Shown piece after piece: positions 50,441 to 59,282 of a DNA stretch of 64,000 nt. The notes under the pieces are model-generated. The model did not search any database, had not been told where the DNA came from, and saw nothing but the letters and a program-made list of their open reading frames with translations. Position 1 is the stretch's first letter. Every line of letters starts with the position of its first letter. A program made the translations under genes and the position numbers. The stretch is from contig NZ_JAUSSZ010000001.1 in NCBI RefSeq assembly GCF_030812595.1, forward strand, positions 434,001 through 498,000, read 5' to 3'. This stretch comes from Arthrobacter bambusae (lineage in GTDB: Bacteria; Actinomycetota; Actinomycetes; Actinomycetales; Micrococcaceae).

Positions 50441-51723
50441 AACCGCTCGAAATACTGAAAACCGCCATCGCGAACAGCTTCCGCAGCAAACTGCGGACAA
50501 CGCTGACTGTCCTGGCGATCTTCGTCGGCGCATTCACCCTCACCATCACCAATGGCCTGGGCACAGGCATCTCGAACTACATCGACTCCCAGCTCGCCGC
50601 CGTCGGACCGGGCAACGCCTTCACGGTCACCAAGACCGACGCCTCCGGCGGGGCCGCCAGCGGGCCGAAGAAATACGACCCGAGCATCAAGCGCGTCGCA
50701 GCCGGCGGCAGGCCCGGCTCCTCCCAGCTCGCCCTGGCGCAGTCCGACCTGGACAAGATCGGAGCCATCCCCGGCATCACCGGTGTAGCCCCCGTCATCC
50801 GGATCAGCCCGGACTACATCCAGTGGAGCGGCCATGACAAATACCAGCTCTCGGTCAGTGCCCTCGCAGGGGCCCAGCCCCAGCTCGCCTCCGGCACGAA
50901 CCTGGACGATTCCAGCACCCAGACCCAGCTTCTTCTGCCGGTGGGCTATATCGCCCCGCTCGGGTTCGCGGACAACAACCAGGCGATCGGACAGGACGTG
51001 ACCATCGGCATCACCGACGCCACGGGTTCCATGCGCACCGTGGCAGCTCGGGTCGCCGGCGTAGAACAGGACAGCCTACTCAGCAGCTCCGGAATAGCAG
51101 TGAACAAAGCACTTTCCACGGCCCTGAGCCAAGCCCAAGCCACCGGTGCCCCCTCCACGGCTGTTAGCGCCTGGACCGATGCCACTGCGAGCTTCGCGCC
51201 GTCGTCCTCGGCCCAGGTGAGCGATATGAAATCCAAACTCTCGGCAGCTGGTTACACTGCCCAGACCCTTGACGACCGGATCGGTACCGTCAAGACGGTG
51301 ATCAACGGGATCATCGGCGTCCTGGACGCTTTCGCGGTCATAGCCCTCCTGGCCGCGGGATTCGGCATCGTCAATACGCTGCTCATGTCCGTCCAGGAGC
51401 GCACCCGTGAAATCGGCCTCATGAAGGCCATGGGCATGGGCAGCGGCTCCGTGTTCGCGCTCTTCAGTACGGAGGCGGCGTTTATCGGCCTTCTTGGAAG
51501 CGTCATCGGTTCGGCGGCAGCCATCGGCCTCGGCACCGCGGTCAGCGGCGCGCTCGCCCGTGGTCCGCTCAGCGACCTCGCCGGACTCCACATCCTTGCC
51601 TTCGCACCGGGCCCTGTCAGTGCCGTCGTCCTCCTCGTCATGGTCATCGCCTTCATCGCGGGCACGCTTCCGGCATGGCGGGCGGCACGGCAAAATCCCA
51701 TCGACTCACTGCGCTACGAATAG
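50437..51723 (+). CDS. MacB-type ABC transporter permease
   Basis: This 428-residue protein has a short cytoplasmic start, one helix (LTVLAIFVGAFTLTITNGLG), a large extracellular domain (residues 45-275) and three C-terminal helices with GIVNTLLMSVQERTREIGLM. The pattern is that of type VII ABC exporters, which use mechanotransmission rather than a membrane channel. The extracytoplasmic domain is probably the substrate-contact part. It overlaps the ATPase gene by 4 bp. A degenerate 23-bp direct repeat starts at its stop codon. Confidence 0.93.
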   Translation: MKPLEILKTAIANSFRSKLRTTLTVLAIFVGAFTLTITNGLGTGISNYIDSQLAAVGPGNAFTVTKTDASGGAASGPKKYDPSIKRVAAGGRPGSSQLALAQSDLDKIGAIPGITGVAPVIRISPDYIQWSGHDKYQLSVSALAGAQPQLASGTNLDDSSTQTQLLLPVGYIAPLGFADNNQAIGQDVTIGITDATGSMRTVAARVAGVEQDSLLSSSGIAVNKALSTALSQAQATGAPSTAVSAWTDATASFAPSSSAQVSDMKSKLSAAGYTAQTLDDRIGTVKTVINGIIGVLDAFAVIALLAAGFGIVNTLLMSVQERTREIGLMKAMGMGSGSVFALFSTEAAFIGLLGSVIGSAAAIGLGTAVSGALARGPLSDLAGLHILAFAPGPVSAVVLLVMVIAFIAGTLPAWRAARQNPIDSLRYE

Positions 51724-51904
51724 GCGGTGGCGCGCAAACGGCCCAGGCGGTGGTGCGCAGCCGGGCGCCATTGCGGAACCTCATCGGTGAAGGAGCGGCC
51801 AGTTTGGTGGGTTCCCACCGGATCATGACCGGGCTACTATCGTCCTCGTGACACCCGTGTGACCCCGGTCAGGCGGCGGCAGCCCGACGATCTGGAGGTG
51901 CCCG

Positions 51905-52045
51905 ATGGCGAATCCGTTGCAATGGCCCTTTCTGCGTCAGTTCCTCAAGCACGATCCCACGAGGCGCTGCCCTTCGTCTTTGCAAGCGCCGCAGCGCGAA
52001 CGTGCCGACGCAGCGGCACGAGAGCGCAATGCAGCGCGCGCGTAG
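51905..52045 (+). CDS. Small open frame upstream of the mrp-like operon
   Basis: An ATG with GGAGG six bases upstream opens a 46-residue frame (MANPLQWPFLRQFLKHD, Arg/Ala-rich end) that stops one base before a GTG at 52047, an alternative start of the MrpE-like gene in another frame. Its overlap with the next gene suggests translational coupling or a leader peptide. I do not recognise the sequence, and a chance frame in GC-rich DNA is possible. The strong ribosome site is the main support. The gap 51724-51904 before it holds no gene. Confidence 0.4.
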   Translation: MANPLQWPFLRQFLKHDPTRRCPSSLQAPQRERADAAARERNAARA

Positions 52046-52580
52046 CGTGTCGGCCGCCAGTGATCGAACCGGCCGCTTCCGCGGCTTTTTCGGTCTCCCC
52101 GGGACGCGCGGAGTCTCCGGGGCTCTGCTGGAGCTGGTCCTCTGGTGGTTGGCGGGAACGCTCTCTTGGCTGGTCACGGCGAGCACGGTGACGGTCCCGG
52201 AGACCGTGGCGGCGGCGTCGACGGCGTTATTCGGCGCGGTGCTTGCCCGCATGGCCCGGCGCGCCATGGGCTTTCAGGCCGCAGCGAGGGTCATCTGGCT
52301 ACGATGGGCGGCCCTTGTCCCTGCCGCTGCCGTGAGCGATTCCGTCCGTCTCGCGCGGTGGCTCGCGGGCCCACGGCGGGAGTCCCTGGGAGAGCAACAG
52401 ATGCCGGGGACGCGGAGCCCGAAGGCAACGGGATGGCGTGCCGGTGCCATGATCGCCTTGTCATCGACACCTGGATCCGTTGTCTTTTATTCCGACCCGG
52501 ATTCGAACCGGCTCCGGGTGCACGTCCTGGCACAAGGCTGGCCCAGGCTCGACCGGCACGTCGCCTCAGGCGACGGGTAG
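52029..52580 (+). CDS. Cation/proton antiporter subunit E (MrpE/MnhE-like)
   Basis: This product of about 183 residues matches the MrpE family: two N-terminal helices (LLELVLWWLAGTLSWLVTA and PETVAAASTALFGAVLARM), an amphipathic region and a soluble cytoplasmic tail with VVFYSDPDSNRLRVHVLA. It is the first recognisable gene of a seven-gene operon (E-F-G-DUF4040-B-C-D). MrpE is a small structural subunit of multi-protein Na+/H+ antiporters. Start candidates are ATG 52029 and GTG 52047, the latter just after the small upstream frame; neither has a clear ribosome site. Confidence 0.75.
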   Translation: MQRARSVSAASDRTGRFRGFFGLPGTRGVSGALLELVLWWLAGTLSWLVTASTVTVPETVAAASTALFGAVLARMARRAMGFQAAARVIWLRWAALVPAAAVSDSVRLARWLAGPRRESLGEQQMPGTRSPKATGWRAGAMIALSSTPGSVVFYSDPDSNRLRVHVLAQGWPRLDRHVASGDG

Positions 52581-52589
52581 GGGGCGGGA

Positions 52590-52880
52590 ATGGATACCGC
52601 AGTAGTGTGGTCGGCCGCGACCTTGGCGCTCCTGCTCCTCGGCGTGGTTCCCAGTGTTCTCCTCGCGGCCCGCGGGAGCAATGTCCAGCGTTTGGTTGGA
52701 CTCCAGCTACTAACAGGCTGCAGCGTCATGGTACTGATCGGGCTCTCGATCGTCGTCGCCCAGTCTTCGTACCTGATCGTCCCCCTCGTGCTGGCCGTGC
52801 TCGCCTCAATTGGAACGCTCGTCTATACCAGGCTTTTGAAGCCGGGCATTGACGGGCAACGGGTCGGGGAGGAGGAATGA
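52590..52880 (+). CDS. Antiporter subunit F (MrpF-like)
   Basis: This 96-residue protein has three membrane helices (TLALLLLGVVPSVLLAAR; LTGCSVMVLIGLSIVVAQ; LIVPLVLAVLASIGTLVYTR). The layout matches MrpF/MnhF, a small structural subunit. ATG 52590 follows GGGGGCGGGA. It ends in GTGRGEEE-like acidic residues and overlaps the G-subunit gene by 4 bp. Membrane-bound, part of the multi-subunit complex. Confidence 0.85.
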   Translation: MDTAVVWSAATLALLLLGVVPSVLLAARGSNVQRLVGLQLLTGCSVMVLIGLSIVVAQSSYLIVPLVLAVLASIGTLVYTRLLKPGIDGQRVGEEE

Positions 52881-53182
52881 CGGCCGTACTGTTTGAAGCG
52901 GTTTTCGCAGGGCTGGGCGTGCTGGCGGCGGCTTTCGGCTGCGTAGGCGCGGTACTGGCGCGTGAGCCCCTCGCAAAGCTGCACTTTCTAGCCCCTGTGA
53001 CGACCCTCGGGGTGCCCCTCTTCTCCATCGCAGCGGTCATCTACTTCGGCATTTCCTTGGGAAGCGCCACCATCATCCTGATCGCCCTGGTGGTCGCGTT
53101 CGGCGGCCCCGCCGTGACGATCGCCGTGGGAAGGTCCCTCGCCGACGAGCGGGGCCTGGACGTCGGGAGGTCCCCCGAATGA
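52877..53182 (+). CDS. Antiporter subunit G (MrpG-like)
   Basis: This 101-residue protein has three helices and the MrpG hallmark ending ALVVAFGGPAVTIAVGRSL. The N-terminal helix (VFAGLGVLAAAFGCVGAVL) and LHFLAPVTTLGVPLFSIAAV fit MnhG/PhaG. It completes the E-F-G set typical of Mrp antiporters. ATG 52877 and the stop overlap neighbours by 4 bp on both sides, so the operon is translationally coupled throughout. Confidence 0.87.
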   Translation: MTAVLFEAVFAGLGVLAAAFGCVGAVLAREPLAKLHFLAPVTTLGVPLFSIAAVIYFGISLGSATIILIALVVAFGGPAVTIAVGRSLADERGLDVGRSPE

Positions 53183-53472
53183 ACGACGGCGTCCTGAGCA
53201 ACGTTCTGATTGTCGTCAGCCTCACCTTGGTCCTTGTCGGAGCCGCGGCGGTCGTCCTCACGCGCCATCCCTCAAAGCAAGCAGTGGTGCTTTCCTGTTA
53301 TGGACTGCTGCTCACCATCTTGTTTGTCGCCTTCCAAGCACCCGACGTGGCCCTCAGCCAAGTGGCCATCGGAACCGCTGTGGTCCCCCTGATCGTGGTC
53401 CTCTCGATACGGAAGATATCGCTCATCCGTGCCGAACACACCCGCGCAACGGACCAAAAGGAGGGAAAATGA
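53179..53472 (+). CDS. DUF4040/MbhD-like antiporter subunit
   Basis: This 97-residue membrane protein has three helices. The segment VVVLSCYGLLLTILFVAFQAPDVALSQVAIGTAVVPLIVV matches DUF4040, which is the C-terminal part of MrpA in classical Mrp complexes and the separate MbhD subunit in membrane-bound hydrogenase modules. Here it is a free small subunit, evidence that the operon follows the Mbh-like arrangement. ATG 53179 overlaps the previous stop. Confidence 0.8.
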   Translation: MNDGVLSNVLIVVSLTLVLVGAAAVVLTRHPSKQAVVLSCYGLLLTILFVAFQAPDVALSQVAIGTAVVPLIVVLSIRKISLIRAEHTRATDQKEGK

Positions 53473-54257
53473 CGCGGCGGATCCGTCTGGTCGTTCTGGT
53501 CGTCGGCATCGTCGCCTTCGCGGCCGCGATGTCGCTCGCGTTCACGGGCATGCCGCACTTCGGCGGAGACATCCATGCGTACCGTGACGCGGCCGTTTCG
53601 GGCACTTATGCGCATGACACCGCAAACGTTGTTTCAAGCATCAACTTCGACCAGCGCGGCTTCGACACCTTCGGGGAGGAGACCATCCTTTTCTGCACCG
53701 TCGTCGGCGTCGCGGCGCTGCTGAGGCCGGTCCACCGCGAACGACGCCGGGAGGTCAGCGACGCCGGGCTGGTGTTGGAGTCGACAGGGCTCCTCGTCTA
53801 TGTGCTTTTTCCGCTGACCATCGTGCTTGGTGTCAACGTGGTGGCCCACGGAGCCGTCACCCCCGGCGGCGGATTCCAAGGCGGCGTCATCCTGTCAACG
53901 GGCATCCATTTGCTCTACGTCGGCGGCCGGTACTCCCTCCTGCGCAAACTCCGGCCGTTAGTGTGGTTTCAGCAAGGCGAGGCGCTCGGCGTCGTCCTCT
54001 TCGGTGCGCTCGGGATTGCCGGTGCGGCGCTCGGCTCGGCCCTCTTCGCGAACGTCATTCCCCAAGGCCAGCTCAGCGATTTCATCTCGTCGGGAACAGT
54101 GCCGCTCTTCAACATAGCCGTGGGGATGACCGTCTGCAGCAGCGTCATCGTCCTCCTGGCCAGCTTCCTGGACCAGACCTTGGCGATCCGGGCCGACGCC
54201 GGGAACGATTCAGTGCGCAAGCCACGCTCCGGTTTCGAAGAAGGGTCCGCTTCGTGA
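53469..54257 (+). CDS. MnhB-domain antiporter subunit (MbhE/MrpB fusion-like)
   Basis: This 262-residue membrane protein combines an MbhE-like N-terminal part (FDTFGEETILFCTVVGVAALL) with an MnhB domain (ESTGLLVYVLFPLTIVLG, VVAHGAVTPGGGFQGGVILS). In Mrp antiporters the first part belongs to MrpA and the second is MrpB; fused here in one chain as in some Mbh/Mrp-like operons. It has about seven helices. It would take part in Na+ or H+ translocation. ATG 53469 overlaps the previous stop and its own stop overlaps mrpC as GTGA. Confidence 0.82.
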   Translation: MTRRIRLVVLVVGIVAFAAAMSLAFTGMPHFGGDIHAYRDAAVSGTYAHDTANVVSSINFDQRGFDTFGEETILFCTVVGVAALLRPVHRERRREVSDAGLVLESTGLLVYVLFPLTIVLGVNVVAHGAVTPGGGFQGGVILSTGIHLLYVGGRYSLLRKLRPLVWFQQGEALGVVLFGALGIAGAALGSALFANVIPQGQLSDFISSGTVPLFNIAVGMTVCSSVIVLLASFLDQTLAIRADAGNDSVRKPRSGFEEGSAS

Positions 54258-54601
54258 ACTACTACGCGTACTTCGTCGCGGTTGGCGTCATGCTCCTCGG
54301 TGTGGTTGGGATCGCCACGAGCCGCAGCCTGGTCCATGCAGTCGTATGTCTTTCGGTGGCCCAATCGGGCACGTACGTGCTTCTCATTGCCGTCGGCTTT
54401 CAATACGGGGGAGTGGCGCCCATTTTCGGCGGCCAGGTCGGCAGGACCACGGCCGTTGTCGACCCCGTGGTCCAGGCACTGGCGCTGACTGACATTGTGG
54501 TCTCGGCGGCGGTGACCTCAATGCTGCTCGCCCTGGTGATTCAGATCGCCAAGCGCCATCAGGCGATCGACCCCGACCGACTCGGTCGCTTGGAGGGCTG
54601 A
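54254..54601 (+). CDS. Antiporter subunit C (MrpC/NuoK-like)
   Basis: This 115-residue protein has three helices and the NuoK/MnhC pattern: [20 protein letters not shown] then [20 protein letters not shown]. MrpC is homologous to complex I subunit NuoK. GTG 54254 overlaps the preceding stop as GTGA. It is followed after 4 bp by the MrpD-like gene. Confidence 0.88.
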   Translation: MNYYAYFVAVGVMLLGVVGIATSRSLVHAVVCLSVAQSGTYVLLIAVGFQYGGVAPIFGGQVGRTTAVVDPVVQALALTDIVVSAAVTSMLLALVIQIAKRHQAIDPDRLGRLEG

Positions 54602-54605
54602 GCGC

Positions 54606-56432
54606 GTGATCCACGGGACGTTCACAGAATCGCTCATGCCCACCACCGTGATTGTCCTGATCCTGGCTTCGTGCGTGCTGATGTCCCTGGGACCCCACCT
54701 TCCGAGACGTCTTGCAGACGTGATCTCCCTTGCCGCCGCCGTCGGGGCAGGGACGCTCGAGGTGCTTATGGTGGTGCCGGCGGCGAACCAGCGGCTCGTC
54801 TACTGGATGGGCGCTTGGCAGCCGCAGGGCGGGCGCGCGGTCGGAATCGCCTTGGTCGGAGACCAGTTCAGCATCGGGATCGCCCTCCTTGCGGCTGGGC
54901 TGATGGTCGCCTCCCTCGTCTTCTCGTGGCGCTACTTCGAGTCTGACACCGTCCACTACCACGGGTTGATGGTGCTCTTCCTGGCTGGTATGACCGGCTT
55001 CGCGTTCGCCGGCGACGTCTTCACCATGTTCGTCTTCTTCGAACTCATGGGCGTGGCCGCGTACGCGCTGACAGGACTCAAGGCCGAAGACCCGTCCGCG
55101 GTCCACGGCGCCATCAATTTCGGCATCGTCAACTCGCTCGCCGCCTATTTTTCGCTCATGGGTGTCGGCCTCCTTTACGCGCGCACCGGAAGCCTGAATC
55201 TCGCCGCCATCTCCGCAGAGCTGGTTGGTGACCGGAGCCCGCTGATCGCGATCGCGTTCATCCTCCTATGCGCGGGATTCCTCGTGAAAGCGGCGATCGT
55301 GCCGTTCCATTTTTGGCTCGACGACGCCCACGCGGTGGCTCCGTCGCCTGTGTGCGTCCTGTTCTCCGGGGTGATGGTCGAACTCGGCCTCTACGGGGTG
55401 GCGAGGGTCTACTGGGCCGCCTTTGCCGGTTCGCAGATCGCCTCCTCGGTCCAGGTCCTTTTCGTCGTGCTCGGTATCCTGACTGCCGTCGTCGGCAGCA
55501 TCATGTGCTTCCTGCAACGCCATATCAAGCGACTGCTGGCGTACTCCACGATTGCCCACATGGGTGTCTTCCTGGCGGTCCTCGGCACCGCTTCCGCAAA
55601 TGCTTTGGGAGGGGTTGCCGTCTACATCCTCGGCCACGCCGCGGTCAAAGGGTCCCTGTTCCTGCTGAGCGGCCTCTTGCTGAACAGGTACGGCAGCGTC
55701 GACGAGTACACCCTCCACGGCCGGGGAAAGGATTCCCGGGTGCTCGGGATCGCCTTCCTGATCGCTGGCGCGGCACTCGCGGGTGCGCCGCCTTTCGCCG
55801 TCGGACTGGGCAAGGGCATCGCCGAGAACGCCTCATCGAGCGGAGGCCAGCTTTGGGTCCCGGCACTCATGATCGGGGTGTCGGCTGTGACGGCCGCAGC
55901 TGTGTTCCGTGTTGGCGGAAGGATATTCCTCGGCCTTGGCCACCGTCCCGGGGGCGTCGAGGCCGAGGGCATGAGCGGGGATGAGGAACGCATCGAAGTC
56001 CCCATCGGCCAGCGCCACATCCCGGTATCGATGGGGACGCCCGCTTTGGGACTGCTGGCCGGCGCCCTTGCCCTGGGGGTCCTTCCATCGATCGGCGAGG
56101 CCGCCGAGCGGGCCGCCGCCCGGTTCATGGACCGGGACGGCTATGTGTCCGCAGTCCTCAGAGGCCCCGCCCCTTATGCGTCCCACGGTACCTCCGGCGC
56201 CGCATGGGAACCGACGGGCATTGCGTTGGCGGTACTCACGACCGCGCTCGCCGTCGTCATTGCGGCCGCGGCGCTCCATGGCTGGCGTCTGCCTTCCGCG
56301 CTGCGCCGCCCCTCGCATGCGGCCCAGCCGGCTTTGCGAATCCTGCGGCGGCTGCACTCCGGGCGCGTCGGCGACTACGTCGTGTGGCTGCTCGTGGGCC
56401 TCGCGGCGGGTTGGGCTCTGGTACTCGCCTGA
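54606..56432 (+). CDS. Proton-conducting antiporter subunit D (MrpD/NuoN-like)
   Basis: This 608-residue membrane protein has about 14 helices and the proton-pumping signature of the ND5/NuoL/MrpD family: [37 protein letters not shown] with the key lysine, and [13 protein letters not shown]. It is the only large antiporter-like subunit of this operon; there is no MrpA-sized partner in the window. The C-terminal tail is longer than classical MrpD and carries an extra membrane helix near its end. GTG 54606. Probable function: Na+/H+ or K+/H+ antiport, or the proton-channel part of a larger complex. Confidence 0.9.
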   Translation: MIHGTFTESLMPTTVIVLILASCVLMSLGPHLPRRLADVISLAAAVGAGTLEVLMVVPAANQRLVYWMGAWQPQGGRAVGIALVGDQFSIGIALLAAGLMVASLVFSWRYFESDTVHYHGLMVLFLAGMTGFAFAGDVFTMFVFFELMGVAAYALTGLKAEDPSAVHGAINFGIVNSLAAYFSLMGVGLLYARTGSLNLAAISAELVGDRSPLIAIAFILLCAGFLVKAAIVPFHFWLDDAHAVAPSPVCVLFSGVMVELGLYGVARVYWAAFAGSQIASSVQVLFVVLGILTAVVGSIMCFLQRHIKRLLAYSTIAHMGVFLAVLGTASANALGGVAVYILGHAAVKGSLFLLSGLLLNRYGSVDEYTLHGRGKDSRVLGIAFLIAGAALAGAPPFAVGLGKGIAENASSSGGQLWVPALMIGVSAVTAAAVFRVGGRIFLGLGHRPGGVEAEGMSGDEERIEVPIGQRHIPVSMGTPALGLLAGALALGVLPSIGEAAERAAARFMDRDGYVSAVLRGPAPYASHGTSGAAWEPTGIALAVLTTALAVVIAAAALHGWRLPSALRRPSHAAQPALRILRRLHSGRVGDYVVWLLVGLAAGWALVLA

Positions 56433-56576
56433 GTCCGGGACCGAAAGAGACCAGGGAACTCGGCAACCATGCCGAAAGTACCGCTGGCGCGAATGCACCT
56501 ATCATCAAACGGGCGCCCGGTGACGGCTGCGACTCGGCCCCGGCTGCGTGAGCATGCCTTTTAATTGTGGAATTCG

Positions 56577-56771
56577 CTATTCGTGGAGTTTGCTCCGTGC
56601 CTCGCGCTGTTGACGCTCGAGCTTGGCTTCCGCTTCATTCCGACGCTGCCCTACGATTCGCATCTGGTGAGTGGTCGGGTGCTCGTATTCTTCCATGGGA
56701 ATGCCCTTTTCCCCGGAGAGGTTGTGGCCGGCAGCCTGGGACGTGAACTTGCGGTCTTGGGTATCGCTCAT
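56577..56771 (-). CDS. Small hypothetical protein
   Basis: This 64-residue hydrophilic protein (MSDTQDRKFTSQAAGHN, EEYEHPTTHQMRIVGQRR) ends in a charged helix (NEAEAKLERQQREARSKLHE) that could form a coiled coil. ATG 56771 is chosen; no clear ribosome site is visible and a TTG at 56804 is possible. I do not recognise a family. It is followed, on the same strand and upstream in coordinate, by another small hypothetical gene. Confidence 0.5.
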   Translation of the reverse strand: MSDTQDRKFTSQAAGHNLSGEKGIPMEEYEHPTTHQMRIVGQRRNEAEAKLERQQREARSKLHE

Positions 56772-56846
56772 ATCAGAATCGTCCCACTGGGCTGCCGTCT
56801 CCAAAAGGGGTTCAGCGTTGTTCGGGGTAAACGGTCCAGTGCGTCG

Positions 56847-57071
56847 CTACATCAGCCACTGCACTGAGACGTTCATGGCGAGCAAGGCCTTCGTCAGGGG
56901 TGCGAGTACCGACTCGTCGGCTTCCATGCGATGCAGCGTCTCCACGAATTCATCAATTTGGGTGGTGGTGAACCCGCCGGCCCGCAATTGCTGGATAGCA
57001 AGCTCAGTGTTCTGCTTGCGGGTGTTGCTGAATCGCGGAGTTACCTCTGGCTGCAACGGTTCCGAATCCAT
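56847..57071 (-). CDS. Small hypothetical helical protein
   Basis: This 74-residue protein has a disordered start (MDSEPLQPEVTPRFSN) and a helical body (ELAIQQLRAGGFTTTQIDEFVETLHRMEADESVLAPLTKALLAM). The helix-turn pattern resembles the C-terminal dimerisation part of MarR-like proteins, but no DNA-binding domain is present. ATG 57071 follows GCAGGCAAAGGGC. It lies downstream of the aldehyde dehydrogenase gene, beyond a strong hairpin, so it is probably transcribed separately. Confidence 0.5.
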   Translation of the reverse strand: MDSEPLQPEVTPRFSNTRKQNTELAIQQLRAGGFTTTQIDEFVETLHRMEADESVLAPLTKALLAMNVSVQWLM

Positions 57072-57187
57072 GCCCTTTGCCTGCCCCCAATTTTCCCTGT
57101 GCGTAGGATGCTCCCACAAGATATTCCTGCCTCACAAATGCTACTATCTCGGGCCGTGTGCGACGCAATGCCACGCCCCGGACCAGC

Positions 57188-57232
57188 TGGCAGTTGTTGT
57201 CGTTCGGGGGCTCAAAACGACAACAACTGCCA
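57188..57232. terminator. Long perfect hairpin downstream of the amine-catabolism operon
   Basis: A 17-bp perfect stem (57188-57204 with 57216-57232) encloses an 11-base loop. It lies 29 bp after the aldehyde dehydrogenase stop on the minus strand, in the right place to terminate that transcript. Its symmetry means it could act in either direction. Confidence 0.75.
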
Positions 57233-57260
57233 ACCAGGCTGGCGGTCCGCGGAAGCCGGC

Positions 57261-58712
57261 CTAGCCGTTGATGATTTGTGGCACGCCGAGGGCTTTGAGG
57301 CCTTCGGTGCCGAATTCGAGGCCGTAGCCGGATTGCTTGGCGCCGCCGAAGGGGATGCGGGGGTCCACGGCGCCGTGCTTGTTGATCCAGACGGTTCCGG
57401 CTTCGAGGCGGCCGGCGACGTCGCGGGCGGCATCCAGGTTCGGGGACCAGACGGAGGCGCCGAGTCCGACGTCGAGCGCGTTGGCCATGGCGACGGCATC
57501 GTCAACGGTGGTGTAGCGGATGATGGGCAGGGCTGGTCCGAATTGTTCTTCGGCCACGAGCGGGTTGTTGTTGTCGATGTCGGCCACGAGGGTGGTGGGG
57601 TAGAAGTAGCCGGGCTGTCCGGGGTCGGGGTCGCCGCCAAGCAGGATGCGGGCGCCGGAGTCTCGGGCGGCGTCGACGAGCTTGGCAACGATGTCGTATT
57701 GCTGCTGGTTTTGCAGGGGTCCGAGGACGTTGTTTTCGTCGAGTCCGTTGCCCATGGGCATCGCGGCGGCGACCTTCGTGAGTTCTTCGCAGACGTCCTC
57801 GTAGATGTCGGAGTGGACATAGAGGCGTTTGAGTGCGGCACAGGTCTGGCCGGTGTTGATGAACGCGCCCCACAAGAGGTCCTGGGCGATCGCGGCGGGG
57901 TCGGCGTCGGGCAGGACGATGCCGGCGTCGTTGCCTCCCAGTTCCAGCGTGAGGCGTTTGACGGTATCGGCGGAGGATTTGATGATCGCCTTTCCGGTCG
58001 CGGTGGATCCCGTGAACATGACCTTCCCGACGGCAGGGTGTTCGGCGAGCCGGGCGCCGACGTCGCGGCCTCCGGAGACCACGCTCAGCAGGCCCTCGGG
58101 CAAATCTTCGTTGATGACCTTCACGAGCGCGAGCACCGACAGCGGGGTGTATTCGGAGGGTTTGACGACGACGGCGTTGCCCATGCGAAGGGCCGGGGCG
58201 ATCTGCCAAGTAGTGATCATCATGGGCCAGTTCCAGGGGCCGATGGCGCCGACGACGCCGATGGGCCGGTAGTGCAGCTCGGCGCGGGTCTCGCCGTCGT
58301 CCACGACGGTTTCCGCCTCCAGCGGCGTGCCGGCGGTGGCCCGGAGCCAGGCGGCGCAGGCGCCGACCTCGAAGCGGGCGTTGGGGCCGTTCAGCGGTTT
58401 GCCCTGCTCGCGGGAGAGCAGACGGGCGAGTTCTTCGGCGGAGCGTTCGACGGCGTCGGCGGCCTTGAGCAGCGCGGCGGACCGGGCATCGTGGCCCAGC
58501 GCCGCCCACGCGGGCTGGGCGGCTGCGGCGGCCGCGACCGCGGCGTCGAGGTCTTCGACGGTGTGAACGGGAGCCTGCCCGACGGGGGAGCCGGTGGCGG
58601 GGTCAAGGATGGTCCGGGTCTCGCCGGTGGTCGGGGTGATTGAAGCCAGGAGGGCGTCGTAGCTTTCCAAGGGTTTACTCCACTCTGGGTTGGTATTGGT
58701 TTCGGAGGACAA
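57261..58712 (-). CDS. Aldehyde dehydrogenase (NAD(P)-dependent)
   Basis: This 483-residue enzyme has the ALDH motifs: WNWPMMITTWQIAPALRMGNAVVVKPSE (cofactor site), LTLELGGNDAGIVLPDAD with the catalytic glutamate, and INTGQTCAALKRLYVH with the nucleophilic cysteine. In this operon it would oxidise the aldehyde made by the copper amine oxidase. The only start before the conserved region is TTG 58712, with CGGAACC just upstream. It is the last gene of the operon; a 17-bp hairpin follows. Confidence 0.93.
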   Translation of the reverse strand: MSSETNTNPEWSKPLESYDALLASITPTTGETRTILDPATGSPVGQAPVHTVEDLDAAVAAAAAAQPAWAALGHDARSAALLKAADAVERSAEELARLLSREQGKPLNGPNARFEVGACAAWLRATAGTPLEAETVVDDGETRAELHYRPIGVVGAIGPWNWPMMITTWQIAPALRMGNAVVVKPSEYTPLSVLALVKVINEDLPEGLLSVVSGGRDVGARLAEHPAVGKVMFTGSTATGKAIIKSSADTVKRLTLELGGNDAGIVLPDADPAAIAQDLLWGAFINTGQTCAALKRLYVHSDIYEDVCEELTKVAAAMPMGNGLDENNVLGPLQNQQQYDIVAKLVDAARDSGARILLGGDPDPGQPGYFYPTTLVADIDNNNPLVAEEQFGPALPIIRYTTVDDAVAMANALDVGLGASVWSPNLDAARDVAGRLEAGTVWINKHGAVDPRIPFGGAKQSGYGLEFGTEGLKALGVPQIING

Positions 58713-58723
58713 GGTTCCGGGGG

Positions 58724-59260
58724 TCAGGCGCTCATCAGGATCATTGCGCCCAGGGCTCCCGCCGAAGAGATTGCTTCAAGCGATGCAGACGTATGACGAC
58801 GGTGTCCGCGGCCGTTCCGTCGCAGCGTTTGGGCCGCCAGGATGATCGAGTAGCCAATCACTGCTCCGGCGAGGGCGACCGCCAGGACCGGGTTTACACC
58901 ACCCAGTCCCGAATGCGCGTGTGTTTGCTGTCCTGGGCCGGCTACGTGGGATGGAAGGGTAGTTACGAGGATGGCAAACATGGCCACCATGGACAAGGAT
59001 CGGTGTATCTCCATTCCGCCCCGGCGGTCCTTGGGCAGGAGCACCAGTGGCAACGGTGAAGTGAGAAGAAGCAGAAGGCCCCACACGAGGACCGGAACCA
59101 TGCCCGGCCCGACGGTCGTGTCCGCCATCGCCACCAGCATGAGCGCCATCGGTCCCCACTGGCTGAGGTTCCTGACGATGCCTTCGCGCATCGGGCTCCA
59201 CATTCCCAGGGCGCAGCAGGCCAGCATGACTATCGAAAGGGTTGTGTGCGTGGTGTTCAC
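58724..59260 (-). CDS. Membrane protein of the amine-catabolism operon
   Basis: This 178-residue polytopic protein has about four helices (LSIVMLACCALGMWSPM; MALMLVAMADTTVGPGMVPV; LVWGLLLLLTSPLPLVLL; VNPVLAVALAGAVIGYSIILA). A His-containing loop (QQTHAHSG) lies between helices 3 and 4. I do not recognise a family. Its position between the permease and aldehyde dehydrogenase genes ties it to amine uptake or oxidase maturation, for example copper supply. GTG 59260; its stop is 11 bp before the aldehyde dehydrogenase start. Confidence 0.7.
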   Translation of the reverse strand: MNTTHTTLSIVMLACCALGMWSPMREGIVRNLSQWGPMALMLVAMADTTVGPGMVPVLVWGLLLLLTSPLPLVLLPKDRRGGMEIHRSLSMVAMFAILVTTLPSHVAGPGQQTHAHSGLGGVNPVLAVALAGAVIGYSIILAAQTLRRNGRGHRRHTSASLEAISSAGALGAMILMSA

Positions 59261-59282
59261 CGATCATCAGTCCCTGCGCTGG

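Noticed and set aside
56931..58643. A 570-codon plus-strand frame opposite the aldehyde dehydrogenase
   Set aside because: Antisense frame rich in Gly, Val, Asp; no ribosome site or motif.
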